Part shown: positions 25,882 to 34,344 of the stretch, piece after piece | Layout of the letters: each line of letters starts with the position of its first letter | Position numbering within the stretch: the stretch's first letter is position 1 | DNA from: Catenibacillus scindens | GTDB lineage: Bacteria > Bacillota > Clostridia > Lachnospirales > Lachnospiraceae | Direction: 5' to 3' | Assembly (NCBI RefSeq): GCF_014202115.1 | Contig: NZ_JACHFW010000003.1 | Location: forward strand, 124,001-188,000 | DNA: 64,000 nt | Notes under the pieces: model-generated | Told to the model about the DNA's origin: nothing | The model's database searches: none | What the model saw: only the letters and a program-made list of their open reading frames with translations | Translations under genes and position numbers: made by a program

Positions 25882-27273
25882 TCATCTCCCATCTAATATA
25901 CTCCGGGCCACGCTGATGCCGTTGGCAGACGCCTGCAAAAGCCCCCTTGTTACGCTGGCTCCGTCGCCCATGGCCCGAAGCCCTGCAATACTTGTCTCAA
26001 AGTCTTTATTGACCAGCACCTTATTGGAATAAAACTTCACCTCAACGCCATAAAGAAGGGTCTCATCGCTGGCGATGCCCGGCGTAACTTTATCCAGAGC
26101 CTCGATCATCTCCACAATGTCCACCATGATCCTGTGGGGAAATACAAGGGACAAATCCCCCGGCACCGCGTCTTTCAATGTGGCAATAATATTGTTGCGC
26201 ACCATCCGCTCCTGGGTTGTCCGGCGCCCCCGCTTAAAATCGCCGTAACGCTGGACAAGGATCTTCCCGTCACAGAGCATATTTCCAAGCTGGGCGATAT
26301 GCTTGCCGTACTCAATAGGCGACTTAAATGGGGATGTAAAATTTTTAGATACAAGGAGGGCAAAGTTGGTATTTTTTGTCTTAAACTCCTGAGATTTATA
26401 GGCATGCCCGTTGACCACAGCCAGACCGCCCTCATAATATTCGGTGGCTACTTCCCCGGAAGGATTGGTGCAGAATACCCGGACTTTATCGTCAAAAGTG
26501 GGGGTGTAATAGACCAGTTTAGCCTCGTACAGCTTTTCATTCAGCTCCTTCATGATCTCGTCCCGGACTTCCACCCGGACGCCTACATCCACAGTACCAA
26601 CCTTTGTCTCAATCTCATGGGCCTTACAAATATCAGAAAACCACTCGGAGCCCTCCCGGCCTACGCCCACGACGATCTCACCGGCATAGAAGGACTCCCC
26701 TTTGTCTGTGATCACTCCCACAGCCCGGCCATTTTCAATAATAATATCTTTGACCATGGTCATAAACCGGATCTCAACACCAGATTTCAGGAGATGCTCC
26801 TGGATGCGGGTATAAATCTTATAACCTTCTTCTGTACCCAGATGGCGGATGGGACATTCAATGAGCTTGAGGTTCGCCCGGATAGCTTTGGCCCGGATCT
26901 CCTCGATGGCTCTGTAATCGTCAATGCCGTACACTTTTTCATCAGCACCGAATTTCAGATAGATGCCGTCGGCCTCCCGGATCAGCTCTTCAGCCTTTTC
27001 ATAGCCCAGAATCTCCGGAAGATTTCCGCCAACATCCGGCGACAGGGACAGCTTTCCGTCGGAGAATGCCCCGGCCCCGGCAAAACCTGTAGTAATGGAA
27101 CAGGGCACACAGCCCACACACTTCTTTGTCTTACGCTTGGGACAACTGCGATGTTCAATCGCCCGGCCTTTTTCAATCATTAAAATCTTCATATCCGGCC
27201 GTTCTTTTATCAGTTCGTAGGCGCAGAAAATCCCTGACGGGCCCGCGCCGATAATGATCACGTCATAATTCAT
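25882..27273 (-). CDS. NAD(P)/FAD-dependent oxidoreductase
   Basis: A 463-residue flavoprotein. IGAGPSG (8-14) is the dinucleotide motif. A cysteine cluster KCVGCVPCSITTGFAGAGAF (about 51-70) and SDGKLSLSPDVGG are typical of the uncharacterised FAD-dehydrogenase group common in Clostridia. The C-terminal GLRAMGDGASVTRGLLQASA contacts FAD. It has a GGAGG site and its own upstream region. The physiological substrate is unknown. Confidence 0.88.
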   Translation of the reverse strand: MNYDVIIIGAGPSGIFCAYELIKERPDMKILMIEKGRAIEHRSCPKRKTKKCVGCVPCSITTGFAGAGAFSDGKLSLSPDVGGNLPEILGYEKAEELIREADGIYLKFGADEKVYGIDDYRAIEEIRAKAIRANLKLIECPIRHLGTEEGYKIYTRIQEHLLKSGVEIRFMTMVKDIIIENGRAVGVITDKGESFYAGEIVVGVGREGSEWFSDICKAHEIETKVGTVDVGVRVEVRDEIMKELNEKLYEAKLVYYTPTFDDKVRVFCTNPSGEVATEYYEGGLAVVNGHAYKSQEFKTKNTNFALLVSKNFTSPFKSPIEYGKHIAQLGNMLCDGKILVQRYGDFKRGRRTTQERMVRNNIIATLKDAVPGDLSLVFPHRIMVDIVEMIEALDKVTPGIASDETLLYGVEVKFYSNKVLVNKDFETSIAGLRAMGDGASVTRGLLQASANGISVARSILDGR

Positions 27274-27358
27274 CAGGCAACACCTCCAACATTATTATCC
27301 CATACTTTATATAGTATACCCTTATCCAAACTTTGCGTCAATTACTGATTCCCTCTAT

Positions 27359-27410
27359 ACAGCCCCCACCATTCCGTGGTACAATAACACTACAGGATTG
27401 TGGGGGCTGT
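27359..27410. promoter_or_regulatory. Perfect 11-bp inverted repeat upstream of the MATE gene
   Basis: ACAGCCCCCAC (27359-27369) and GTGGGGGCTGT (27400-27410) flank 30 bases that include GTGGTACAAT, a -10-like box. It could be an operator or an insertion-scar hairpin. A 60-codon frame runs from inside it to the MATE start, but it has no convincing homology. Confidence 0.45.
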
Positions 27411-27581
27411 TTGCCGGACAAGTCATTATCACTGACATGACAGGCAGGCATGTGACCCCATTTATTATTGATCAGGCAACGATTCAGCCACGCTTTACCG
27501 CTTTCCGCTGTCAATGCGGCCGAATCGACATTGCGGCGGCTGAAAAGCTGTCTGTATATCATTATCAGGAGATGAAAAAAC

Positions 27582-28937
27582 ATGGCTGAACAAGAAAACA
27601 AGCTGGGGACCGCCCCTGTGGGCCGGCTTCTGACATCGCTGGCCATCCCCTGTATCACCGCCCAGGTGGTCAACCTGCTGTACAACATCGTTGACCGGAT
27701 CTATATCGGGCATCTTCCGGAGATTGGCTCCACGGCTCTCACTGGCGTGGGCGTCACCTTCCCTATTATTACCATTATTTCCGCATTTTCTGCCCTTGTA
27801 GGCATGGGCGGGGCGCCGAGAGCTTCCATACGTATGGGGCAAAAGGACAATAAAGGCGCGGAAAAGATTCTTGGAAACTGTCTGGCTCTTTCCATTGTAC
27901 TTTCTGTTCTGCTGATCATTATTTTTGAAATTTTCGGCCAGCCCCTTTTATGGCTCTTTGGCGCAAGCGAAAATACCATCAGCTACGGCTGGGAATATAT
28001 GTCCATCTATGTGCTAGGTACATTTTTCGTAACTGTCACCATGGGACTGAACAACTTCATATCCGCCCAGGGCTTTGCCAAGACCAGTATGCTCACGGTT
28101 ATCATCGGCGCCGTGATCAATATCATACTCGATCCTATATTTATGTTTGGCTTTAACATGGGCGTTGCCGGCGCCGCCTGGGCCACCATTCTTTCCCAGG
28201 CCATCTCCTGTATCTGGGTGCTGAAATTCCTCACATCCAAGCGGAGCATTTTAAAAATACGCCCCAAAAATATACGGTTAAGCCCAAAGATCCTCCTCCC
28301 TGTAGTTGCGCTGGGCGTTTCGCCTTTTATTATGCAAAGCACGGAAAGTCTGTTAAACATCTGCTTTAACATGTCCCTGCAAAAATACGGCGGCGACCTG
28401 GCAGTGGGCGCTATGACTATCCTGTCCAGTATTATGCAGTTTTTCTCCCTCCCTATTATGGGACTGGCTCAGGGCGCTCAGCCCATTATCAGCTACAACT
28501 ACGGAGCCCACAATAAAGAACGGGTTAAAAAAGCGTTCCGCCTCCTGTTTACATGCGCGGTTGTGTTTTCCACCGCTTTCTGGCTGGTCAATATGCTTGC
28601 GCCAAAACTTCTGGTATCCCTTTTCGCAAGCACACCGGAGCTTCGGGATTATTCCGCCTGGGCTCTGCGCATTTATCTGGCCGCAGCATTTATGATGGGC
28701 GTTCAAAACTCCTGCCAGCAGACCTTTGTTGCCCTGGGCGAAGCAAAAATTTCCCTTTTTCTTGCTCTGCTGAGAAAGATTATTTTGCTGATCCCACTGA
28801 TTTTTATTCTTCCTCTGTTTCTGGCTGACCAGGTTTTCGCCGTATTTTTGGCGGAACCTATCGCGGATTTCCTGGCAGCGGTAACAACCTTTACCTGTTT
28901 TCGTATCAAGTTTAAGAAAGTACTGGCAAAGATTTAA
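27582..28937 (+). CDS. MATE-family efflux transporter
   Basis: A 451-residue, twelve-helix membrane protein. RLLTSLAIPCITAQVVNLLY at the start and the NFISAQGFAKTSM and ILDPIFMFGFNMGVAGAAWA motifs are MATE (multidrug/toxin, Na+- or H+-driven) hallmarks. Start chosen from AGGAGATG upstream. It is 21 bases ahead of a nitroreductase, so the two may form a detoxification pair. Confidence 0.94.
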   Translation: MAEQENKLGTAPVGRLLTSLAIPCITAQVVNLLYNIVDRIYIGHLPEIGSTALTGVGVTFPIITIISAFSALVGMGGAPRASIRMGQKDNKGAEKILGNCLALSIVLSVLLIIIFEIFGQPLLWLFGASENTISYGWEYMSIYVLGTFFVTVTMGLNNFISAQGFAKTSMLTVIIGAVINIILDPIFMFGFNMGVAGAAWATILSQAISCIWVLKFLTSKRSILKIRPKNIRLSPKILLPVVALGVSPFIMQSTESLLNICFNMSLQKYGGDLAVGAMTILSSIMQFFSLPIMGLAQGAQPIISYNYGAHNKERVKKAFRLLFTCAVVFSTAFWLVNMLAPKLLVSLFASTPELRDYSAWALRIYLAAAFMMGVQNSCQQTFVALGEAKISLFLALLRKIILLIPLIFILPLFLADQVFAVFLAEPIADFLAAVTTFTCFRIKFKKVLAKI

Positions 28938-28958
28938 AACAATCAGGAGGATTTTTCA

Positions 28959-29624
28959 ATGGATGTATTGCAGGCCATGGAGAAACGGCACTCGGTCCGT
29001 TCCTTCACAAACCAGCCTATAGACGGAAAAATAAAAGATAATTTACTGGATTTTATCAAACAATGCGGAAACGAAAGCGGACTCCATTTAGAGCTTGTCT
29101 TAGACGAACCCAAAGCTTTTGACGGCTTTATGGCCCATTATGGCAATTTTTCCAATGTGAGAAACTATATTGTTCTTGCGGGGCCAAAGAGCAAAGGTTT
29201 ATGGGAGAAATGCGGCTATTACGGCGAAAAAATTGTTCTCTTTGCCCAAATGCTGGGCTTAAATACCTGCTGGGTTGCCCTGACATACAAAAAAGGGGCA
29301 GCGAAAATCCAGTTAAACAAGAACGAAAAATTATGTCTTCTCATCGCCGTCGGCCATGGAACAACCGTAGGTGTTCCCCACAAATCCAAGACAAGGGAAA
29401 TGGTGATGAATGTATCACAGACGCCCCCGGACTGGTTTATCAGAGGCATTGACGCCGCTTTGCTGGCGCCCACAGCCATGAATCAGCAAAAATTTGTCTT
29501 TTCTCTGAAGGACAATGTGGTGACGGCAAAGGAAAGACTTGGTTTCTACAGTAAAATTGACCTTGGCATCGTCAAATACCACTTTGAACTTGGCGCCGGG
29601 GCCCAACACTTCAGGTGGGGCTGA
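28959..29624 (+). CDS. Nitroreductase-family protein
   Basis: A 221-residue FMN-dependent nitroreductase fold (MEKRHSVRSFTNQPID, LAPTAMNQQKFVFSL, GAGAQHFRWG). The N-terminal SVRSF is the FMN-phosphate contact. It follows the MATE gene with a GGAGG site. Members reduce nitroaromatics, flavins or quinones; some are dehalogenases. No partner reductase is needed. Confidence 0.9.
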   Translation: MDVLQAMEKRHSVRSFTNQPIDGKIKDNLLDFIKQCGNESGLHLELVLDEPKAFDGFMAHYGNFSNVRNYIVLAGPKSKGLWEKCGYYGEKIVLFAQMLGLNTCWVALTYKKGAAKIQLNKNEKLCLLIAVGHGTTVGVPHKSKTREMVMNVSQTPPDWFIRGIDAALLAPTAMNQQKFVFSLKDNVVTAKERLGFYSKIDLGIVKYHFELGAGAQHFRWG

Positions 29625-29650
29625 GGAAAAGTTCTCCTGCCGCACTCGCA

Positions 29651-29699
29651 AAAAACTCAAAACAAAACTCCCATTTAAAGAGTTTTGTTCTGAGTTTTT
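29651..29699. terminator. Bidirectional Rho-independent terminator
   Basis: AAAAACTCAAAACAAAACTC and GAGTTTTGTTCTGAGTTTTT form a 20-bp stem with one mismatch and T-runs on both sides. It ends the MATE-nitroreductase operon and the leftward remnant at 29707. Confidence 0.85.
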
Positions 29700-29706
29700 A
29701 TTTTTA

Positions 29707-30498
29707 TCAGATACAGGACGGATTTATAGCTTCATCAACATCCATGGTTCCGCAATGCAATCCACGGGCATATGTATTATATGCATTTGTAAGCCCCGTA
29801 ATCTCTGTAGAATAATCCGAAATATCTGTTGTAAATCCAAAAAGCGGGGACAGTTCTTCCGAATCATTGATCTGTCTGGATTGTTCCCGAACATCAGCAT
29901 CCAGGGGGACAAATACATGCGACAGATATTGATTGCCAAATAACCATGTTTCATTAACACTGTAACCTACAGAATTGGCATCCTGTCCTTCCGGATAATC
30001 AATTCGCCCATCTTCCAGAATCACATAATCTTCATTCTCAATACCAAAATTTAACAGATTTATGGTACTCTTCCGTATCATAAAGACATACTGCAGTCTC
30101 AGGATCTGTACTTAATGCCACAACATAGGTTTCTACAAGAGAATCGAAGGTTACCGCGTCTTCAAAATCGCCATAGAGCAGCACATCCGCAAAATTTAAG
30201 ACACCGCCAGTGCCTGATGGAGCCAATGGGATAAGATCCGTCTGCTCATCTACAACTTAAAAATTTCCTCAATATCCTGTATAGACGAAATGGCTTCTGC
30301 CTGCTCTACCAGCCCCAGTTCCTCTAAAATATCCGTTCGCATATTAAATGTCACCACTGAAACATTGTCTTTATTGATCGGAACAGGCTTTGGGGACAGA
30401 TCATGCCCCAGCCACAGCAATCGTATATTCATATCAACTATTTTATCTTCTGTTTCTTTCAACTGACAAAGGGACTTCCGTAGCGGCTGCCAAATCAT
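29707..30498 (-). pseudogene. Decayed DUF3502-type solute-binding protein gene
   Basis: Three broken frames carry pieces in the correct order: MRTDILEELGLVEQAEAISS (about 30270-30340), then FEDAVTFDSLVETYVV and LYDTEEYHKSVKFWY (30038-30180), then INLLNFGIENEDYVILEDGR and the C-terminal FTTDISDYSTEITGLTNAYN (29707-30081). All match the paralogue at 56193-57881 (for example MRTDVLEDLGLVEQAESITS). The signal peptide and first third are missing, and frameshifts separate the blocks. Confidence 0.82.
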
Positions 30499-30630
30499 AA
30501 CTCCAGGTCCAAAACTATTCCTCCAAGATTAATGCTTTGATGACCATTTAAAAGTAATGGTAAGTCCCATGACTGGGGACCGGAACGGTAAAGGGTACGG
30601 CGTTTTGGCGCCCCTTTGCACACAGCAAAA

Positions 30631-30659
30631 CCGCCGTACAGGTTTTACCCATACGGCGG
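30631..30659 (-). terminator. Terminator of the YafQ/DinJ operon
   Basis: CCGCCGTA and TACGGCGG pair perfectly; on the leftward strand the stem is followed by TTTTGC. It lies 9 bases after the toxin stop. The 130 bases beyond it, up to the solute-binding remnant, hold no gene. Confidence 0.7.
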
Positions 30660-30667
30660 CAGACGGT

Positions 30668-30958
30668 TTATTTGCCAAACAAGTCGCTGTGCGACCCGGT
30701 GCGGGCAAGCGTCAGAACCAGCACATCATCCTCGATGCGGTAAATGAGCAGCCAGTCCGGGAGGATGTGACATTCCCGATGGCCCACCCAATTGCCAGAC
30801 AGATCGTGATCGCGGTTTTTCTCCGGCAGCGGTTCGCCCATCGCCAGCAGCGCCACGACCTGCTCCAGCAATTCGATTTTCAGGCCGCGCTTTATTGCCC
30901 GTTTGTAGTCCTTCTTAAAGCCGGATGTGTACTTGACGGTGTACTTTGTTTTCCTCAT
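30668..30958 (-). CDS. YafQ-type mRNA interferase toxin
   Basis: A 96-residue RelE-superfamily toxin of the YafQ branch. YTSGFKKDYKRAIKRG and the C-terminal DHDLSGNWVGHRECHILPDW then LLIYRIEDDVLVLTLARTGSHSDLF carry the catalytic histidines and arginine typical of YafQ. It overlaps the antitoxin gene by 4 bases (ATGA). It would cut translated mRNA in the A site. Frame and length look intact. Confidence 0.93.
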   Translation of the reverse strand: MRKTKYTVKYTSGFKKDYKRAIKRGLKIELLEQVVALLAMGEPLPEKNRDHDLSGNWVGHRECHILPDWLLIYRIEDDVLVLTLARTGSHSDLFGK

Positions 30959-31233
30959 TTTTTCAGGTCTGCAAACAACTTGTCAAGGTCATTGTAGCCC
31001 TTTACAGACGGGTCTTTTGCAATCCTTTCCGCTTCCAGCATGGCAGCAATCGTTTCTTTGTTGGGATGTTCCAGCTTCACTTCAAAGGGAATGCCGCCCT
31101 CACGAAGCGACTGGCGCACGAAAATGTTGAACGCCGTGGATAAATTCATGCCGAGTTCCGCAAACAGGGCATCGGCCTGTGCCTTCAAATCCGCGTCCAT
31201 GCGGATGCTAATATTTGTGGTATTTCCAGCCAT
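30955..31233 (-). CDS. RelB/DinJ-family antitoxin
   Basis: A 92-residue antitoxin. TTNISIRMDADLKAQADALF and ELGMNLSTAFNIFVRQSLRE are the ribbon-helix-helix DNA-binding half; the rest wraps the YafQ toxin. GAAAGGGG precedes the start. Autoregulation is expected, though no operator was resolved. Confidence 0.93.
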   Translation of the reverse strand: MAGNTTNISIRMDADLKAQADALFAELGMNLSTAFNIFVRQSLREGGIPFEVKLEHPNKETIAAMLEAERIAKDPSVKGYNDLDKLFADLKK

Positions 31234-31497
31234 ATCATCAACCCCTTTCCGCTGGTACTTTTAGTATATGCTATTTGCACGAAGAAAACAATACTTTGCA
31301 CGAATATTCAACAACAAATTCATTGAAAGAGGTCACTGTATGAAGCAGATTATTTTACCTGTCACTGTCCACCTGAATATCCGTCTGCCCCAGGCCCTCC
31401 TGCAGCCGGAACCCATCCCCGTCACGGAAAGGAGAAACCCCTATGGAATTTTGCAAGAACTTGATAGACATCAGCCCTACATTCCGTAAAAAAGGGC

Positions 31498-31545
31498 TTG
31501 ACACATATCCGAAATCAGATATATAATATATACGATTTCGGATAT
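31498..31545 (+). promoter_or_regulatory. Promoter overlapped by a perfect MarR-type operator
   Basis: TTGACA (31498-31503) and TATAAT (31522-31527), 18 bases apart, make a strong promoter. The dyad ATATCCGAAATC (31505-31516) and GATTTCGGATAT (31534-31545) brackets the -10 box with 12-bp perfect arms. The regulator gene follows 23 bases later, so autorepression is likely. Confidence 0.8.
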
Positions 31546-31567
31546 TAAAGGGGGACGTGATGAACTG

Positions 31568-31999
31568 ATGAACGATAAAAAATCAAGAATATATGCCTAT
31601 TTATCTGCGGAAATTACTTCATTGTATCATAAAGCGGCTGTAAAAATAGGCATTTCTGATACTGTCTTAAATATCCTGTATGTGCTTTGCGAAAAGGAAG
31701 GACAATGCCTTCAAAGCGACATATTCAGGCTAACAGGTATCAGCCGGCAAACAATCAATTCGGCAATCCGCAAATTAGAAAAAGGTGAGCTTGTCTATCT
31801 GGAACAGAAAGAGGGCCGAAATACAATGGTCTGTTTGACCGAAAAAGGGAAAAATTTTTCGACGAAAAAAATTCTCCCATTATTTCAAATCGAAGATAAA
31901 ATATGGGGTGCATGGACAGTCAATGAACAAGAAAAATATATACAATTCACGCAAACATACCGAGACTTGTTAAAAAAGTATCTGCGTGAAGATTTATAG
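31568..31999 (+). CDS. MarR-family transcriptional regulator
   Basis: A 143-residue winged-helix regulator. GQCLQSDIFRLTGISRQTIN then SAIRKLEKGELVYLEQKEGR is the HTH and wing, and helices on both ends form the dimer. It is read from the operator-promoter at 31498-31545 and leads a short operon with the RNHCP and acetyltransferase genes (gaps of 28 and 32 bases). The inducer is unknown. Confidence 0.92.
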   Translation: MNDKKSRIYAYLSAEITSLYHKAAVKIGISDTVLNILYVLCEKEGQCLQSDIFRLTGISRQTINSAIRKLEKGELVYLEQKEGRNTMVCLTEKGKNFSTKKILPLFQIEDKIWGAWTVNEQEKYIQFTQTYRDLLKKYLREDL

Positions 32000-32027
32000 A
32001 CAATCCTGCCCCACAAAAGGAGCAGTT

Positions 32028-32459
32028 ATGAACAGAGAAAACAAACGCAAACAATATGAAAAAGGTTATTATAAAACACATAGTTGTAAAGACAGCTTTA
32101 CTTGTAAAGTATGCGGTAGGCTTGTAGTATCTGCCGGAGCAGGAAGCGGACACAGGAACCATTGCCCGAACTGCCTAAGTAGCTTACATTTAGATATTGA
32201 GCCAGGAGACAGGGAAGCTGATTGTGGAGGGATTATGGAGCCGGTAGGCGTATGGGTGCGAAAGACCGGAGAATGGGCGGTTATTCATCGTTGCCGGAGA
32301 TGCGGTCATTTAAGCTCAAATCGTGTGGCTGCTGATGATAACCCCATGAAACTTATGTCTATCGCTATGAAGCCATTATCACAGCCGCCATTTCCTTTAG
32401 AACGCATTGAGGAAATGACTGCACTAATGGGGGGCGACGGATGTTTATATGCGAAGTAA
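32028..32459 (+). CDS. RNHCP-domain zinc-binding protein
   Basis: A 143-residue protein. The ATG at 32028 is taken because AAAAGGAG precedes it. SFTCKVCGRLV, HRNHCPNCLSSLHLD and HRCRRCGHLSSNRVAADDNP are the RNHCP signature, with four CxxC zinc knuckles. RNHCP proteins are small and uncharacterised, with a presumed nucleic-acid-binding role. It sits in the MarR operon. Confidence 0.88.
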   Translation: MNRENKRKQYEKGYYKTHSCKDSFTCKVCGRLVVSAGAGSGHRNHCPNCLSSLHLDIEPGDREADCGGIMEPVGVWVRKTGEWAVIHRCRRCGHLSSNRVAADDNPMKLMSIAMKPLSQPPFPLERIEEMTALMGGDGCLYAK

Positions 32460-32491
32460 GAATTTACATAAAAAAATAATGGAGGTTCATT

Positions 32492-32923
32492 TTGATTCGG
32501 ATAATTCAAGAAAAAGATATTGATACCGTTGCTGAAATTTGGCTGAATACGAATATATCAGCCCACAATTTTATCAATCCGACATACTGGTTAAGCAATT
32601 TTGAAATGGTTAAAAATATGCTATCCCAAGCCGAAGTATATGTTTATGAAGATAATAGCAGCATACAAGGATTTATCGGTTTAGAGCATAATTATATTTC
32701 TGGAATTTTTGTTCGCAGCGAACTCCAATCCCGTCATATAGGAAAGCAATTATTGGATTTTGCAAAAACAATTAGAGATGAATTAACTTTGAATGTTTAT
32801 CAAAAAAATATTCGTGCAGTGAAATTCTATCAAAGGGAGCATTTTGAAATCATTCAAACTGGTATAGATAAAGATACCAACGAAAAAGATTACAGTATGG
32901 TATGGAAACAACAACCAACATAA
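32492..32923 (+). CDS. GNAT-family N-acetyltransferase
   Basis: A 143-residue acetyltransferase starting at a TTG behind ATGGAGG. The acetyl-CoA loop region is GIFVRSELQSRHIGKQLLDF, followed by LNVYQKNIRAVKFYQREHF. It is close to the small YiaC/PhnO-like group; the acceptor is unknown. It is the last gene of the MarR-led operon. Confidence 0.9.
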   Translation: MIRIIQEKDIDTVAEIWLNTNISAHNFINPTYWLSNFEMVKNMLSQAEVYVYEDNSSIQGFIGLEHNYISGIFVRSELQSRHIGKQLLDFAKTIRDELTLNVYQKNIRAVKFYQREHFEIIQTGIDKDTNEKDYSMVWKQQPT

Positions 32924-32950
32924 TTAAAATTTTATAGGAGGTATTTATAT

Positions 32951-33064
32951 ATGCAATATGCACCGACTGGCAAATATCTGCCCGCGTATACGCGGCGCAG
33001 CGTCCTGAGCGATCTTGCGCTGTCACACTTTTATTCTACTTTTACCATACATTCCTTCCGGTAA
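32951..33064 (+). pseudogene. Truncated 37-codon gene start
   Basis: A strong ribosome site (ATAGGAGG) and ATG open a short frame, MQYAPTGKYLPAYTRRSVLS, that ends at 33064 after running into the antisense of the neighbouring ATPase gene. The likely natural part ends near 33035. It looks like the 5' end of a gene whose remainder was lost at the junction; the family is not recognised. Confidence 0.4.
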
Positions 33065-34240
33065 AAGGCCACACCATATTTGAATATATCTGTATAGCCT
33101 TCTTCCCTGAGCGCCTCGTTGTATTTCTGATCTCTGATCTGTTCCAGCGCCTCATCACATTTGGCCGAAAGGCCGGAATAAGTGTTGGAAACTTTCAGTT
33201 CAAAAATGACCGCCTTGCCCCGGACGCTGGGATATTTCACCAAAATATCCGGCCTTCCATTGTCCGATTCTCTGTTAGAAAGCACAATATAATTTTTCAT
33301 GTTTTTCAGCATTCCCGTCAGCATCCGCGCGGCAGGCGTCCACATAATTGATCACGCTCCAGGGATTGTACACCTGGGACGTGCCGAAACAATAACCGTT
33401 ATACCAGTCTCTTATTTCCCCCCTTTTCTCAGATAAACGATATGCCTTCAGCATTTCATCCACTTCCCCTTGTGTAAAGCCATAATGTTCAGAAAATGCC
33501 GTGCTGGTGATGGAGTTTATTTTAAGATTATTTAAGCCTGTAAAGATGGATTCCCGGCTGATACGAAGACACCCGGTCACCACGGCAAATGCCAGATGAT
33601 CGTTGGTTTTCAGGGCAGATTCAAACAGTGAGCGGATCACTGTGATCATCTGATCATAAAAACCGGAAAACCAGGCATTTTCCAAGGGTACATCGTACTC
33701 ATCAATCAGCACGACGGCCTTCTCCCCGGCACACTGATACAGGCACTCTGTGAGAAATTTCAAAGCATCCAGATAGTCTCCGAACGTCCCCTTCATATCC
33801 CGTATACGCAGGAAGCTCTCTTTCTGAGGTTGGGTCAGGCGGTCGCTGTCCCCTATGTCCGCCCAATGGCGCAGATATTCCTCCGCCATGATTTTTTTCA
33901 GCATCTCAAAAGCCTGTTCATAAGAAGCCAGTTTCATAGATTTCAGAGAAATGCTGACCACCGGATATTTTCCCATATGAGCCAGATACTCATCCCCCGC
34001 CGCCATTATTTTCAGCCCACGGAACAGATGACTGTGGTCATCGCCGCCCTTTTCAAAAAAGTAACGGAGCATACTCATATTCAATGTTTTACCAAAACGC
34101 CGCGGACGGTTAAAACGATTGACTTCCCCCTTCATATCCAGCAGTTCTTTAATAAGCAGTGTTTTATCTACATAAAAATAGCCCTCTTCGATAATTTCTG
34201 AAAAATTATCTACGCCAACAGGCAAAGGTTTTCCATTCAA
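33031..34240 (-). pseudogene. AAA-ATPase-like/PD-(D/E)XK nuclease protein with internal deletion
   Basis: The N-terminal part (TTG at 34240 to about 33310) carries LPVGVDNFSEIIEEGYFYVD then KTLLI, NRPRRFGKTLNMSML and VVLIDEYDVPLENA: the AAA-ATPase-like domain with its Walker B. A second frame (about 33310-33031) carries RPDILVKYPSVRGKAVIFEL then KVS, the DUF1703-type nuclease core. Intact relatives are 500 residues or more with a bridging region; here about 150 residues and the frame are missing. TTG with GAGAGGAG upstream matches the usual family start. Confidence 0.78.
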
Positions 34241-34275
34241 AAATAACACTCCTCTCTGCTTTTTCTGAAAATATG

Positions 34276-34318
34276 GCAACCGTTCAGCTATCAGATAAGG
34301 CGCGGGCTGAACTGTTAC
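34276..34318. repeat. Palindromic repeat with CAACCGTTCAGC/GCTGAACTGTTAC ends
   Basis: CAACCGTTCAGC near 34278 faces GGCTGAACTGTTAC ending at 34318, with an ATCAGATAAGGC loop. Its termini match those of 47291-47344, 57916-57958 and 12642-12810. It lies between the deleted ATPase gene and fbp. Confidence 0.65.
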
Positions 34319-34344
34319 AAAATTATCGCTATATTTTTTGCCCT

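Noticed and set aside
27398-27589. Short gene before the MATE transporter
   Set aside because: A 63-codon frame from a GTG runs to the MATE start, but the start lies inside the hairpin arm, it has no ribosome site, and no family is recognised.
31340-31489. Short rightward gene (MKQIILPVTVHLNIRLPQAL...)
   Set aside because: A 49-codon frame with a modest site; residue pattern is Pro/Leu-rich and no homologue is recognised. It may be a remnant, but support is too thin to call.
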